From Cenarchaeum sp. SB0675_bin_21 (GTDB lineage Archaea; Thermoproteota; Nitrososphaeria; Nitrososphaerales; Nitrosopumilaceae): a stretch of DNA of 57,723 bases. Below, piece after piece: positions 1 to 8,614 of the stretch. The notes below the pieces were generated by a model. That model saw only the letters and a list, made by a program, of their open reading frames with translations. It had not been told where the DNA came from and did no database searches. Both the position numbers and the translations under genes were made by a program. Location of the stretch: NCBI GenBank assembly GCA_009843815.1, contig VYCS01000039.1, positions 1 through 57,723 on the forward strand, written 5' to 3'. Each line of letters starts with the position of its first letter. The first letter of the stretch is position 1.

Positions 1-168
1 CTGCAACCACAGAGACACCAGCACCACCCAAAAGAGGTCGTGGCAGACCCCGCAAGACTGCAACCACAGAGACACCAGCACCACCCAAAAGAGGTCGTGG
101 CAGACCCCGCAAGACTGCAACCACAGAGACACCAGCACCACCCAAAAGAGGTCGTGGCAGACCCCGCA
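1..168 (+). repeat. 57-bp tandem repeat, about three copies
   Basis: Near-perfect direct repeats begin at positions 1, 58 and 115 with a 57-base period; the third copy diverges just before the stop codon. Because 57 is a multiple of three, copy-number change keeps the AT-hook reading frame. The array may continue upstream of the window. Confidence 0.9.
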
Positions 169-179
169 AAAACACTTAG
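3..179 (+). CDS. C-terminus of an AT-hook repeat protein (5' end outside window)
   Basis: Frame 3 reads an uninterrupted series of 19-residue repeats, each holding the basic core KRGRGRPRK followed by a TATTETPAPP spacer, ending in a TAG at 177-179. GRP flanked by Arg/Lys is the AT-hook motif, which binds the minor groove of AT-rich DNA. Three hooks are visible, so the protein is probably a DNA-binding or chromatin-associated protein with a disordered basic tail; the rest lies upstream of the window. The open frame +1 across the same bases (40-237) gives a low-complexity His/Gln/Pro product and is a by-product of the repeat. Confidence is high for the motif and moderate for function. Confidence 0.75.
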   Translation, partial: ATTETPAPPKRGRGRPRKTATTETPAPPKRGRGRPRKTATTETPAPPKRGRGRPRKNT

Positions 180-249
180 CTCTGACACATCTGTCGATTT
201 TTTGTTTTTTACAAATCACTCCGTCATGAATTTATGACCGTTTAATCAT

Positions 250-1812
250 ATGTCATGTAACATGAGAACTCAGATGGATGATGCGTGCGACAAAATAGCC
301 CAGAGATTACTCTGTATGAAGGATCCGACTCCTCAGGACGCTAAAAAGATAATTAAAAGTGTCTGCGCAAAGATGTCTTTAGAGCGAATACCTCGCAAAC
401 AAGAGATATTGGCTGCCGCAGGCGATGATGGTTATGTCAAACTCCAGACTATATTGCTAAAGAAACCCGCCAAGACCGGCTCTGGTGTGGCTGTGATAGC
501 CTTGATGCCCAAGCCATATGCCTGTCCACATGGCCGCTGTACGTACTGTCCCGGCGGCATTACATACAACACCCCCAACAGCTATACGGGTACTGAGCCG
601 TCCACCATAAATGCCATGGAGCATCAATACGACCCGGCACTACAGATAACCACAAAACTGGACCGGCTTATATCATACGGGCACGATCCATCAAAACTTG
701 AACTGGTAATAGTTGGTGGCACATTCATGTTTATGCCCGAACAGTATAGGTATAATTTTATAAAATCCTGCTATGACGCGCTAAACAAAACAATATCGCC
801 TACAATTGAATCGGCACAAAGACTCAATTCCGTATCTGCAATACGGAATGTCGGCTTCACCATAGAGACCAAGCCCGACTATTGCAAGGCCGAACATATC
901 GATACCATGTTGAAGTATGGCATAACCCGGGTCGAGATAGGGGTCCAAACTCTAAGAGAACAAGTATACCGTATAGTAAATAGGGGTCACACCTTTGATG
1001 ATGTTGTAGAGTCGTTCCAGGCCGCTAGAGATGCGGGTCTCAAAATAGTGGCACACATGATGCCTGGCCTTCCCACCATGTCGCCTCAGGATGATATAGA
1101 TGACTTTGCACAACTGTTTGATGATGAGCGTCTACGCCCGGATATGCTCAAGATATACCCCTCCTTGGTACTGCGCAACACACCGCTCTATGAACAGTAT
1201 CTGGATGGCTCCTATACGCCTTATGATGACTCTGCAATGATCAATGTACTGGCTACTGCAAAGGCAAAGTTTCCTGAATGGATACGTGTAATGCGTATAC
1301 AGCGTGAGATACCATCTGTGGATATTGTGGCTGGTCCAAATCAGGGTAATCTGCGCCAGCTAATACTAAACGAGATGGAACGTCGGCATACCCGATGTCG
1401 TTGTATACGATGTAGACAACCAAAACGAATATCTACAAAACTACACAAGAGACGTATTGATTATATTGCATCTGGAGGCAACGAGGTGTTCCTATCGTAT
1501 GTTGATAGTGATGATCAAATATATGGTTTCATACGGCTGCGCAGACCCAGTGAAAAGTCACATAGACCTGAAACTGTAAACTCTACGCTAGTTCGGGAGT
1601 TACATGTGTATGGCCGCCTGTTGGGGATAGGCAAGCACGGCGGCATACAACACTCTGGTCTTGGCAGAGACCTGCTTGCAGAAGCCGAACGTATATCGAA
1701 GATAGAATTTGGAGCAGAACGTATACTGATAATAAGCGCCGTCGGCACCAGACAGTACTACTCCTCTTTGGGGTATTCATTATATGGACCATACATGTCA
1801 AAATCTCTGTGA
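250..1812 (+). CDS. elp3: Elp3-type tRNA uridine-34 modifying radical SAM / acetyltransferase
   Basis: A 520-residue protein with the Elp3 layout. A radical-SAM domain carries the cysteine cluster CPHGRCTYCPGG (Cys92, 97, 100) that should hold the [4Fe-4S] cluster, and a C-terminal GNAT domain (about 400-520) has the acetyl-CoA loop region GIGKHGGIQHSGLGRDL. The family adds carboxymethyl groups to U34 of tRNA; archaeal Elp3 acts alone without the other Elongator subunits. The start ATG at 250 follows an AT-rich stretch; an ATG at 262 is an alternative. LysRS follows 18 bases downstream, so the two tRNA-related genes probably share a transcript. Confidence 0.95.
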   Translation: MSCNMRTQMDDACDKIAQRLLCMKDPTPQDAKKIIKSVCAKMSLERIPRKQEILAAAGDDGYVKLQTILLKKPAKTGSGVAVIALMPKPYACPHGRCTYCPGGITYNTPNSYTGTEPSTINAMEHQYDPALQITTKLDRLISYGHDPSKLELVIVGGTFMFMPEQYRYNFIKSCYDALNKTISPTIESAQRLNSVSAIRNVGFTIETKPDYCKAEHIDTMLKYGITRVEIGVQTLREQVYRIVNRGHTFDDVVESFQAARDAGLKIVAHMMPGLPTMSPQDDIDDFAQLFDDERLRPDMLKIYPSLVLRNTPLYEQYLDGSYTPYDDSAMINVLATAKAKFPEWIRVMRIQREIPSVDIVAGPNQGNLRQLILNEMERRHTRCRCIRCRQPKRISTKLHKRRIDYIASGGNEVFLSYVDSDDQIYGFIRLRRPSEKSHRPETVNSTLVRELHVYGRLLGIGKHGGIQHSGLGRDLLAEAERISKIEFGAERILIISAVGTRQYYSSLGYSLYGPYMSKSL

Positions 1813-1830
1813 TGCAACTAGCGGAGTGAT

Positions 1831-3426
1831 ATGATGACTACTGATACCATTGGCCGGGGGACATGGATTGACAAGCTGGCACACGACATGATACAGCGGG
1901 AGATGAGTCTGAATCGCAGTCTGGACGAAACCATAATTGTGGAGAGCGGCCTTGGTGCATCGGGAATACCCCATGTGGGCAGTCTGAGTGATGCTGTCCG
2001 CTCTTATGGCGTAAAACTATCTTTGGAGGATATGGGCTACAAGTCCATGCTGTTGGCGTACTCGGACGACTTGGATGGGCTTCGTAAGATACCTGATGGC
2101 TTTCCCAAGAGCTTGGAGGATTTTGTGGGGCAGCCCGTATCTCTTATACCTGACCCGTTTGGAAGCTACGAGTCGTATGCACATCATATGTCTAGCATAC
2201 TATTGGATGGACTAGACAAACTGGGCATAGAGTACAAATCCCAGAGAGCGTTTGATGCGTATAAGGATGGGCTGCTATCAGAGCAGACACATACAATACT
2301 AAAACAGTCTGATTACATAGGTGCAAAAATCAAGGAGATTGTGGGGCAAGACAAGTATGTGACATCACTACCATACTTTGCAGTCTGTGAAAAGTGCCAC
2401 AAGATATACACAACACACTCATACGAATACAACCCATCATCGTATACTATACAATATAGATGCCAGGATACTACAATTGGCGGAAGAGTGGTGTCTGGTT
2501 GTGGCCATCAGGGCAGTGTGGATATACGCAAGGGTTTAGGCAAATTGACATGGAAGGTGGAGTTTGCCGCCCGTTGGAGCGCCTTTGATGTACGCTTTGA
2601 GGCATACGGCAAGGATATAATGGATTCGGTATCCGTAAACGATTGGATATCTGAACATATACTTGGGCATGCTCCACCACACCACGTCCGCTATGAGATG
2701 TTTCTAGATCGCGGAGGAAAGAAGATATCAAAATCTAAGGGCAATGTTGTAACTGCACAAGACTGGCTTGATGTGGGTACTCCGCAGTCGTTACTTTTGC
2801 TTATGTATAAGAGAATACAGGGTGCTCGCCGTCTGGGCCTTGAGGATGTGCCTATGTTGATGAACGAGTATGATGAGCTGGAGAATATGTACTTTGGTGT
2901 TACAAAGATGGACAACCCCGATAAAACAACTCGACTAAAAGGCTTGTACGAGTATGTGCATCTATTACGCCCTCCAGACACGATACGCCCTCATGTAAGC
3001 TATACATTATTGGTCGAGTTGGCTAAGATATACACAGGCGATAATCGTACAGAGCAGATACTACAGAAATTAGATGCATACTCAAAACTACCCGATGACA
3101 CATCATCTGTAAAACAACTGATAACGCTGGCTGGACGGTTTGCAGACGAGTACGGCCATATGGAGCGCGAAACAATACAACTGGACACAAATGTAATACC
3201 TGCAATATCTGCACTTGTGGCGTCACTTCAAGACAACCCAGATGCAGATCCCCAAACATTGGTATATTCGGCAGCCAAATCCCACAACATAAAGCCCCGG
3301 ATGTTCTTTGAGGCCCTGTACAAAATAATATTGGGAACTCGCGGGGGTCCCCGTCTGGGCCCATTAATATCGGATATGGGAAGATCAAAGGTGATAGATA
3401 TGTTACGGAGATATTTACCAGAGTAG
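1831..3426 (+). CDS. lysS: Class I lysyl-tRNA synthetase
   Basis: A 531-residue archaeal class I LysRS, which charges tRNA-Lys in the cytoplasm. The HIGH-like signature is PHVGS near residue 48 and the KMSKS-like signature is KISKSKGN near residues 297-304. Between them lie Cys pairs (CEKCHK and a later CGH) that fit the zinc-binding insertion of this family. Length is normal. This is the archaeal class I enzyme rather than the class II form of most bacteria and eukaryotes, and supports the archaeal assignment. Confidence 0.96.
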   Translation: MMTTDTIGRGTWIDKLAHDMIQREMSLNRSLDETIIVESGLGASGIPHVGSLSDAVRSYGVKLSLEDMGYKSMLLAYSDDLDGLRKIPDGFPKSLEDFVGQPVSLIPDPFGSYESYAHHMSSILLDGLDKLGIEYKSQRAFDAYKDGLLSEQTHTILKQSDYIGAKIKEIVGQDKYVTSLPYFAVCEKCHKIYTTHSYEYNPSSYTIQYRCQDTTIGGRVVSGCGHQGSVDIRKGLGKLTWKVEFAARWSAFDVRFEAYGKDIMDSVSVNDWISEHILGHAPPHHVRYEMFLDRGGKKISKSKGNVVTAQDWLDVGTPQSLLLLMYKRIQGARRLGLEDVPMLMNEYDELENMYFGVTKMDNPDKTTRLKGLYEYVHLLRPPDTIRPHVSYTLLVELAKIYTGDNRTEQILQKLDAYSKLPDDTSSVKQLITLAGRFADEYGHMERETIQLDTNVIPAISALVASLQDNPDADPQTLVYSAAKSHNIKPRMFFEALYKIILGTRGGPRLGPLISDMGRSKVIDMLRRYLPE

Positions 3427-3428
3427 AT

Positions 3429-3626
3429 ATGGCTCACAGCGAACACAATAAGGCTAGAAACAAGGGTGGTTTTGCCTTGGTGATAATGGGTGCGTTACTG
3501 CTGTTTTTGGCCCCTACAATATATCCTAGCATGCCCGAGGCGGGTGTGGCTTCACTGGCAGCAGGTTTTGCTCTGGGCGGATTGGGCTTTTATGTACATT
3601 TTGTACGATACCGGTTGCGCCGTTAG
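3429..3626 (+). CDS. Small two-helix membrane protein
   Basis: A 65-residue protein starting 2 bases after the LysRS stop. A basic N-terminus (MAHSEHNKARNKGG) is followed by two hydrophobic helices, about residues 14-33 and 39-58, joined by a short Pro-containing turn, and a basic tail RYRLRR. This suggests both ends are cytoplasmic. No known family recognised; the tight linkage to lysS argues that it is a real gene. Confidence 0.6.
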   Translation: MAHSEHNKARNKGGFALVIMGALLLFLAPTIYPSMPEAGVASLAAGFALGGLGFYVHFVRYRLRR

Positions 3627-3674
3627 TGCATATGTGACAAGACCGCTAGATGATACAAGACGACAGAACCCAAA

Positions 3675-3782
3675 GTGGATGGAGATGCTGATATAGATGG
3701 ATATGCCAAGACCAAAACACGACATGACTTTGATCCAATACATCCTACCACAAATCATAAAAAACAGATTAATGTGATGTGA
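3675..3782 (+). CDS. Possible 35-residue acidic/basic micro-protein
   Basis: A GTG-initiated frame reads MDGDADIDGYAKTKTRHD and continues to a TGA overlapping the start of the next gene by 4 bases. It has protein-like composition with no hydrophobic stretch. The frame stays open upstream to about 3655 without a better start. It lies in the only gap between lysS and the coiled-coil gene. Weak support: it could be non-coding spacer. Confidence 0.2.
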   Translation: MDGDADIDGYAKTKTRHDFDPIHPTTNHKKQINVM

Positions 3783-4531
3783 CAGAATATAACATATTGG
3801 GAATATTTGGTAAAAAGAAAGTTGATGACACTAATGATATGACCAAAGATCTCGCAGATGAAGTATCAAATCTGCAAGACAAAGTAAGGAAACAAAACGA
3901 CCTATTACAAGAGGCAACCTCGAAACTAGAGACTGTCCGTTCTGAGTATGATACCATTGTACATGATCTGATGAAGATAAAAAAAGAGATAAATGAACAA
4001 CGCCAAGAGCGTACACGCCTTGAGCAAATAAACTCGGGCATACGGGATGAGATTGCGCAGGGTAAGATGATACTTCGAAAGACCAGCAAGGATTTGGAGT
4101 CGGCAAAGACCCTTGCAAATGATCTTACCAAGTCTACAACAAAACTAAAAGAGACAAAAAAAGAGTACAGCTCCATAAAAGCACGTCTTGACAAATTACA
4201 AAAGACTGCAGTATATAGCAGCACAGATACACTACACTATAAAGAACGGTTGGAGGTTTTAGAGTCAGAGCGCCAAGGCTTTCGATATCAAATACGTGAA
4301 CAACACGAGGTGATTGTAAAACTACAGGAACAACTTGCCCGTGCTCAGAGACGACACAGTACATCCTCAACAAAAAACAGTCCCGACAAAGGCGTGGTGG
4401 AGGCGGCCAGCGCCATGGTGGCATCATTTCGCAGAGAGATGCTTGATGCCCAAAATGAGCTGGCCGAGGAGCGCGCCAGACACGCCAAGACGCTCAAGAA
4501 ACTTGAGGACATAAAAAAACAGAGTCACTAA
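3779..4531 (+). CDS. Coiled-coil protein
   Basis: A 250-residue, highly charged protein starting with GTG. After a short N-terminal segment (MTEYNILGIFGKKK) almost the whole chain, residues about 15-150 and 160-245, shows heptad-like leucine/isoleucine spacing with many Lys, Glu, Gln and Arg, indicating long coiled coils. There is no signal peptide or membrane helix. No enzymatic motif is visible. It could have a structural or scaffolding role, but no function can be assigned. It converges with pus10, whose stop overlaps its own. Confidence 0.75.
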   Translation: MTEYNILGIFGKKKVDDTNDMTKDLADEVSNLQDKVRKQNDLLQEATSKLETVRSEYDTIVHDLMKIKKEINEQRQERTRLEQINSGIRDEIAQGKMILRKTSKDLESAKTLANDLTKSTTKLKETKKEYSSIKARLDKLQKTAVYSSTDTLHYKERLEVLESERQGFRYQIREQHEVIVKLQEQLARAQRRHSTSSTKNSPDKGVVEAASAMVASFRREMLDAQNELAEERARHAKTLKKLEDIKKQSH

Positions 4532-5601
4532 TGTGTAATATTCATAAAGTCGAACCATCGACACTCGCATTCTGTCTGCAGCGTAGATGATATGGATGGA
4601 TGAACATCATCCCCACTTACAAATCGCTTAACCGACAGACCGCCTTCCACATCTATTATAACCTGTAATGATGTATCTGACAACCGCTTGTAGTGTATGG
4701 CGTGTATCTTTTTGATGGATACTTTACCGGCTTGATCTGACACGCGTACTGTTCTGTCCATGTGATGTAATGGTTTGAGGTTGTCTGGCATATTATTCTG
4801 GAATGATATAATCATGCGAATCTGCGAGCGCATAGTGGGCATACGGGCCGGCATGGAAGGTATAGTTTGTATACTGTGAAACTGTAGCTGCCCTACGTCT
4901 AATCTATCTGGTATCTGGCGACGTTTGGGATTTTTAATTCTTACATAGAATCTTCTACCATCGCCTAGAACACGGCTTGTAATGTCTTCGCCACCACACC
5001 ATACAAAACAAAAGTTGGTCCCGCCCGTTATATCATATAGATGCTTTTGAAATATGCCTTGTATGCTCTCTGTCTTATATTTGGTAAAGTTGCAGTCTGC
5101 ACATCCTTGACCGTTACACTGGACACATAATACATCTCTTTGAGGTATGGTTCTACACCTCTTTGTGTACTGTGCCTGAACCAGCATCTGTCGGGAGCGA
5201 ATCTCGCATGAACCAAATCTAGTATCCATCAATACTGTGATGTCTGGATTGGTTCGGTCCAACCTCTTTTTGGTGCGTTTGGATATTATATCTATCAGCT
5301 GACCTGTAAGTGCTGTCTTTATCGAACTGGTACCACGCGCACGAAGTTTTGAGCGTATGTAGTCGTCTCGGTCTAATATTGACGGCTTTAGTGTGGCGCC
5401 TATCGTAAATGTCTCAAACTCGTATAGTTCTGTACGTCTGATGATTATGTCCGACATCTCCTTTATGGTATTCATCATGCCGTGACATATGAAGCACTTC
5501 TGTCCGGGCACTGACTTTATCACACCTGATAGTCTTGCAAGACACCCATCACACAGCGATAACTTGGGATGTATACTGTGATCGTTTGTAGACTCTGGCA
5601 T
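4528..5601 (-). CDS. pus10: tRNA pseudouridine synthase Pus10
   Basis: A 357-residue archaeal Pus10, which makes pseudouridine 55 (and often 54) in the T-loop of tRNA. Two CxxC pairs at residues 17/20 and 36/39 form the N-terminal zinc site of the family. The conserved catalytic block reads GGEDITSRVLG with Asp206 as the probable nucleophile, followed by GDGRRFYV; the usual Arg before Glu-Asp is Gly here. The ATG is chosen because its A is the last base of the upstream SRP54 stop (TAATG); the longer open frame reaching 5814 lies entirely within SRP54 and lacks Pus10 features. Confidence 0.9.
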   Translation of the reverse strand: MPESTNDHSIHPKLSLCDGCLARLSGVIKSVPGQKCFICHGMMNTIKEMSDIIIRRTELYEFETFTIGATLKPSILDRDDYIRSKLRARGTSSIKTALTGQLIDIISKRTKKRLDRTNPDITVLMDTRFGSCEIRSRQMLVQAQYTKRCRTIPQRDVLCVQCNGQGCADCNFTKYKTESIQGIFQKHLYDITGGTNFCFVWCGGEDITSRVLGDGRRFYVRIKNPKRRQIPDRLDVGQLQFHSIQTIPSMPARMPTMRSQIRMIISFQNNMPDNLKPLHHMDRTVRVSDQAGKVSIKKIHAIHYKRLSDTSLQVIIDVEGGLSVKRFVSGDDVHPSISSTLQTECECRWFDFMNITH

Positions 5602-6923
5602 TAACCCAGACCCATCCGCCGCATCAGGTCTGGCATCTTGCGGCCTTTGTTGGACTTTATCATGGTCTTTGTAGAGTTGTAGTTCTTGATCATATTCTTG
5701 ACGTCCCGTTCTGTGCAGCCGGCCCCGCGGGATATTCTCTTTGTTCTGGAGCGGTTTATCATGTCTGGATTCATCTGCTCCTCTTCGGTCATACTCTGTA
5801 TCATGTATCGCCACTTCTCCATATTGGCGTCTATGTCCTCCATGCGTTTGTCATTTACCTGACCTGCAAACATGGGTATGCTGTCTAACATATTCTTTAG
5901 GGAACCGGCACTTGTCACACTCTCTATCTCCTCTAGAAAGTCTATCAATGACATCTTGCCCCGGTATATGCGCTTGGCACGATTTCCATCTGCCACATTC
6001 TCCAATTTTTTTGCCAAGTCTAGTATTGCCTGTATGTCACCCATGTCTAGCATTCTGCCAACAAAACGTGTGGGCGAGAACGGTACCAAATCATCTATCC
6101 TCTCGCCATTACTGATGAACATTATTCGCGCTCCGGTTGCTGCGGCCGCGGCCAACGCGCCACCTCCCTTACCAGAACCATCCAATTTTGTCACTATTAT
6201 GCCTCCTACAGGAGCTGTCTCATGAAATGCCTTGGACTGCGCAAAGCATTGCTGACCTACTGTTCCATCTATTACTAGTATGGTCAAGTCTGGTTGGGCT
6301 ACCTTGCTGATGCTCCTCATCTCATCTAACAGATCAGACTCCCTTCGGTGACGTCCTGCAGTATCTATTATGATGACATCACATGTATCCTTAAAGTGCT
6401 CTAGCCCCCTCTTTACTATATCATCGGCATCTTGGTTTGTTTCATTTCCATACACTTCGGTCTTTGCCTTATCGCACATAGTCTTTAATTGGACAAGCGC
6501 TCCAGGCCTGTAGTTGTCAGCACCTATGACCCCTACGGTATTACCTTTATCATGTAATATCTTTGATAGTTTGGCGCAAGTAGTGGTCTTTCCACTTCCT
6601 TGTATTCCCAGTAGTAGTATGCGCATGGTCTTGTCCTTTGGAACCTCCAGTGTATATTCGTCGCCCAACAGGGATGAGAGCTCCTCGTATAGTATCTTTA
6701 TGATGTGTTTTTTGCGGGATAGTCCTGGCGGCGGAGTCTCATCTAGTGCTCTTTGTTGTAGTCGTTTTGTGAGACTGACTACCAACCCTGCCTCAACATC
6801 CGACATAATTAGTGATCTCTGAATATCTTTTTTGAGTTGTATTATGGTCTCTTTATCTACACTATTGGACTTTACTATCTTGTCTATCGCTCCTCGCAGG
6901 TCTTTTCTAAGATTATCTAACAT
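5601..6923 (-). CDS. srp54: Signal recognition particle GTPase SRP54
   Basis: A 440-residue SRP54/Ffh. The helical N domain (1-90) leads into the GTPase with G1 GIQGSGKTT (106-114), DTAGRH, and TKLDGSGKGGGA. The M domain (about 300-440) is Met-rich with the SRP-RNA-binding segment RSRTKRISRGAGC. It binds signal sequences of nascent membrane and secreted proteins together with SRP RNA and delivers ribosomes to FtsY. It overlaps pus10 by one base and follows the Dph6-like gene by one base, so the three genes are probably cotranscribed. Confidence 0.97.
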   Translation of the reverse strand: MLDNLRKDLRGAIDKIVKSNSVDKETIIQLKKDIQRSLIMSDVEAGLVVSLTKRLQQRALDETPPPGLSRKKHIIKILYEELSSLLGDEYTLEVPKDKTMRILLLGIQGSGKTTTCAKLSKILHDKGNTVGVIGADNYRPGALVQLKTMCDKAKTEVYGNETNQDADDIVKRGLEHFKDTCDVIIIDTAGRHRRESDLLDEMRSISKVAQPDLTILVIDGTVGQQCFAQSKAFHETAPVGGIIVTKLDGSGKGGGALAAAAATGARIMFISNGERIDDLVPFSPTRFVGRMLDMGDIQAILDLAKKLENVADGNRAKRIYRGKMSLIDFLEEIESVTSAGSLKNMLDSIPMFAGQVNDKRMEDIDANMEKWRYMIQSMTEEEQMNPDMINRSRTKRISRGAGCTERDVKNMIKNYNSTKTMIKSNKGRKMPDLMRRMGLG

Positions 6924-6924
6924 G

Positions 6925-7602
6925 TTATATCAGTATGGCATCTGATATTTCAAACCTTCCTATATATCCGTCCCAGTTGTGTGTGCCGCAGAGCATGATT
7001 GGCCTTGAAAAGAGGGGACAGTCCACCACAAAGGTCTCAGCTTCACCACCCTCAAAGTCTATGGCAAAACCATGCTTTCTGCTTAAATGATGTAGGTCTT
7101 TTATGTCTGGTGTGGTAATCAGGCGTCCTAGCCAGGCTTCGTTTAGACCTCCGGCCGAGACACTCTGTATTATAAATTTGAAACCAGACTGTATTATATC
7201 TGACATGTACTGTATGGCAGGACCATTTCTCCACACTGGTGATACTACTGCTAAATTATTTGATTTGGCTATATGCTCAAATCTGTCTCTTTGATATATA
7301 CTTCGTATGCCACCATGCAGTATTCCATCTATGTTGTAGTTTTGTATGGCCCACTGTACTACTTGATTTAATGTATGGTCTTCGGCCAAACTATCTGTAT
7401 CTGAGTGTATGGCATAATGTGGAATTCCCATGGATGCTGCTTGTATCTTGGTGTACTTTATGCCAGGATAGTGCAATAGATGACTATCTGATGATGCAGG
7501 ATTGACAGATAACAGGCAGCAGATACTGTGTCCTGCATTTATTGCCTTGTATATGGCGTATGTGCTGTCTTTACCGCCCGAGAAGAGCGCCGCCAATCTC
7601 AT
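6925..7602 (-). CDS. dph6: Diphthine-ammonia ligase family (Dph6-like ATP pyrophosphatase)
   Basis: A 225-residue N-type ATP pyrophosphatase with the PP-loop SGGKDS at residues 8-13 and the family segment GILHGGIRSIYQRDRFE near the middle. Archaeal and eukaryotic members amidate diphthine on elongation factor 2, the last step of diphthamide synthesis. The neighbourhood (SRP54, aIF5A) is translation-related and consistent with this role. The ATG follows a strong cluster of hydrophobic residues (MRLAALF) normal for the family. Confidence 0.85.
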   Translation of the reverse strand: MRLAALFSGGKDSTYAIYKAINAGHSICCLLSVNPASSDSHLLHYPGIKYTKIQAASMGIPHYAIHSDTDSLAEDHTLNQVVQWAIQNYNIDGILHGGIRSIYQRDRFEHIAKSNNLAVVSPVWRNGPAIQYMSDIIQSGFKFIIQSVSAGGLNEAWLGRLITTPDIKDLHHLSRKHGFAIDFEGGEAETFVVDCPLFSRPIMLCGTHNWDGYIGRFEISDAILI

Positions 7603-7680
7603 AATAAAGACGCCTCATAACTCATAATCCTCATCATATGTGATCAGATGGCTTTTCCAACTATCATCGGCATCTCAAGG

Positions 7681-8091
7681 CTAGTTTTTAACGCGCATTA
7701 TTTTAGTTCTATCCATGACCTTCCAGTATTCTACATTTTGATCATTTGCCAACTTGCCCTCCAACTCTTCCTCTATCAGTGTTATGTCTATGGTCTCAAA
7801 TGTCTCTGAGTCCATTATCTGTATTGTGTCTCCTATGATGGATATTATCTGTCCAGTCCTCTTGTCTATGAGAGGTACGTGTACCTGCATGCTGACCGGA
7901 CCCACATGTGGCCTCTTTTGACCATCAAAGACACCTACTCCCACTATGCGGGCCTTTGCAGCCCCGTGTTTGCCAGGCTTTGATGTATCGTACTCGGATA
8001 TTTTACAGGGCTCGCCGGTGGGCTGATCGCTTACAGGCAGGAGTATGTATGAGCCTATCTTGAGGGAGCCTAAATCTACAGGTTTGCTCAT
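7681..8091 (-). CDS. eif5a: Translation initiation factor 5A (aIF5A)
   Basis: A 136-residue aIF5A. The hypusination loop SKPGKHGAAKARIVGVG places the modified lysine at about residue 41. The N-terminal SH3-like barrel is followed by a C-terminal OB-fold ending RTKIMRVKN. The ATG at 8091 (MSKPVDLGSL) is preferred over the in-frame ATG at 8157 because the extra 22 residues are not family-like and overlap an AT-rich promoter region. The protein relieves ribosome stalling at proline-rich sequences. Confidence 0.94.
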   Translation of the reverse strand: MSKPVDLGSLKIGSYILLPVSDQPTGEPCKISEYDTSKPGKHGAAKARIVGVGVFDGQKRPHVGPVSMQVHVPLIDKRTGQIISIIGDTIQIMDSETFETIDITLIEEELEGKLANDQNVEYWKVMDRTKIMRVKN

Positions 8092-8130
8092 GGTATGAGG
8101 TTTAGTTGAGATGTATTTATCTTTATTTGG

Positions 8131-8145
8131 ATAATTATTTAAGAC
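8131..8145 (+). promoter_or_regulatory. Probable TATA element for tRNA-Tyr
   Basis: An AT-rich element reading about TAATTATTTAAG is centred roughly 28 bases before the first base of tRNA-Tyr, the normal spacing for archaeal TBP promoters. It also lies in the divergent promoter region of the aIF5A gene. Confidence 0.45.
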
Positions 8146-8167
8146 AAAGAATTTCATATGTTAATAT

Positions 8168-8288
8168 CCCAAGCTAGCTCAGCCTGGTAGAGCTTCCGGC
8201 TGTAGTTGCCGGCTTGAGGCTGGCCAAAGAGCAGCATATCAGGCAAACAGAAACCGGGTTGTCGAAGGTTCAACTCCTTCGCTTGGGA
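8168..8288 (+). tRNA. tRNA-Tyr (GTA) with a 47-base intron
   Basis: The acceptor stem CCCAAGC pairs with GCTTGGG at 8281-8287, with discriminator A at 8288. The D arm is GCTC...GAGC, the anticodon GTA is at 8202-8204, and the T arm is GAAGG-TTCAACT-CCTTC. The CCGG half-stem before the anticodon pairs with the CCGG at 8254-8257 only after removal of about 8206-8252, placing the intron at the canonical 37/38 position where archaeal splicing endonuclease cuts. The mature tRNA would be 74 nt. Confidence 0.93.
8206..8252 (+). other. tRNA-Tyr intron (canonical 37/38 position)
   Basis: A 47-base insertion directly after the base 3' of the anticodon. Its borders were set by restoring the 7-base anticodon loop and the 5-bp stem. 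The intron begins TTGCCGGCTTG, and its GCCGG could pair with the exon CCGG sequences to give the bulge-helix-bulge needed for splicing; exact cut sites could shift by a base or two. Confidence 0.75.
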
Positions 8289-8294
8289 TTACAG

Positions 8295-8320
8295 TCCGGA
8301 GAAGATTCCTCTTCTCCGGA
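8295..8320 (+). terminator. Perfect 10-bp hairpin after tRNA-Tyr
   Basis: TCCGGAGAAG at 8295-8304 pairs perfectly with CTTCTCCGGA at 8311-8320 across a 6-base loop, starting 7 bases after the tRNA. It is not followed by a T-run, so it may be an RNA 3'-processing or stability element rather than a classical terminator. The rest of the stretch 8321-8580, before the S24e promoter, shows no gene I can support. Confidence 0.6.
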
Positions 8321-8583
8321 TGTTTATCTGTATAATTCCTCCTACAAGTTTGGATGATGGTTGCGATGCAACATTATGAATTATTATACATAATAAACGG
8401 AATTCAACGCAATCTAATACTGTATGATATCAGAGTGTGAGAAGAACCGGGCAGTAACACGCCCATACTGATGAGAATATAGTCAAGATGTGACATATGA
8501 TATGGCGAATAATGCAGGTTAGTGGGATGATGAACTATCGCAGAGGGGCGTAACCCAAACTTGTGGGCGCCTCTGTACCAAGA

Positions 8584-8591
8584 TTTATATG
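8584..8591 (+). promoter_or_regulatory. TATA box of the rps24e-rps27ae operon
   Basis: TTTATATG lies about 27 bases before the ATG at 8615, the spacing of a leaderless archaeal transcript. This spacing decides the start of S24e against the in-frame upstream ATG at 8561, which lies before the TATA box. Confidence 0.65.
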
Positions 8592-8614
8592 AAAAACAAG
8601 CCGATGCAATCGAT

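Noticed and set aside
40-237. Open frame rich in His, Gln and Pro over the first repeats
   Set aside because: It is the off-frame reading of the 57-bp repeat; frame 3 gives a proper AT-hook protein with its stop at 177-179.
5602-5814. N-terminal extension of Pus10 to an upstream ATG
   Set aside because: The added 71 residues lie entirely within SRP54 and look like an out-of-phase translation of it; the TAATG junction gives the natural start.
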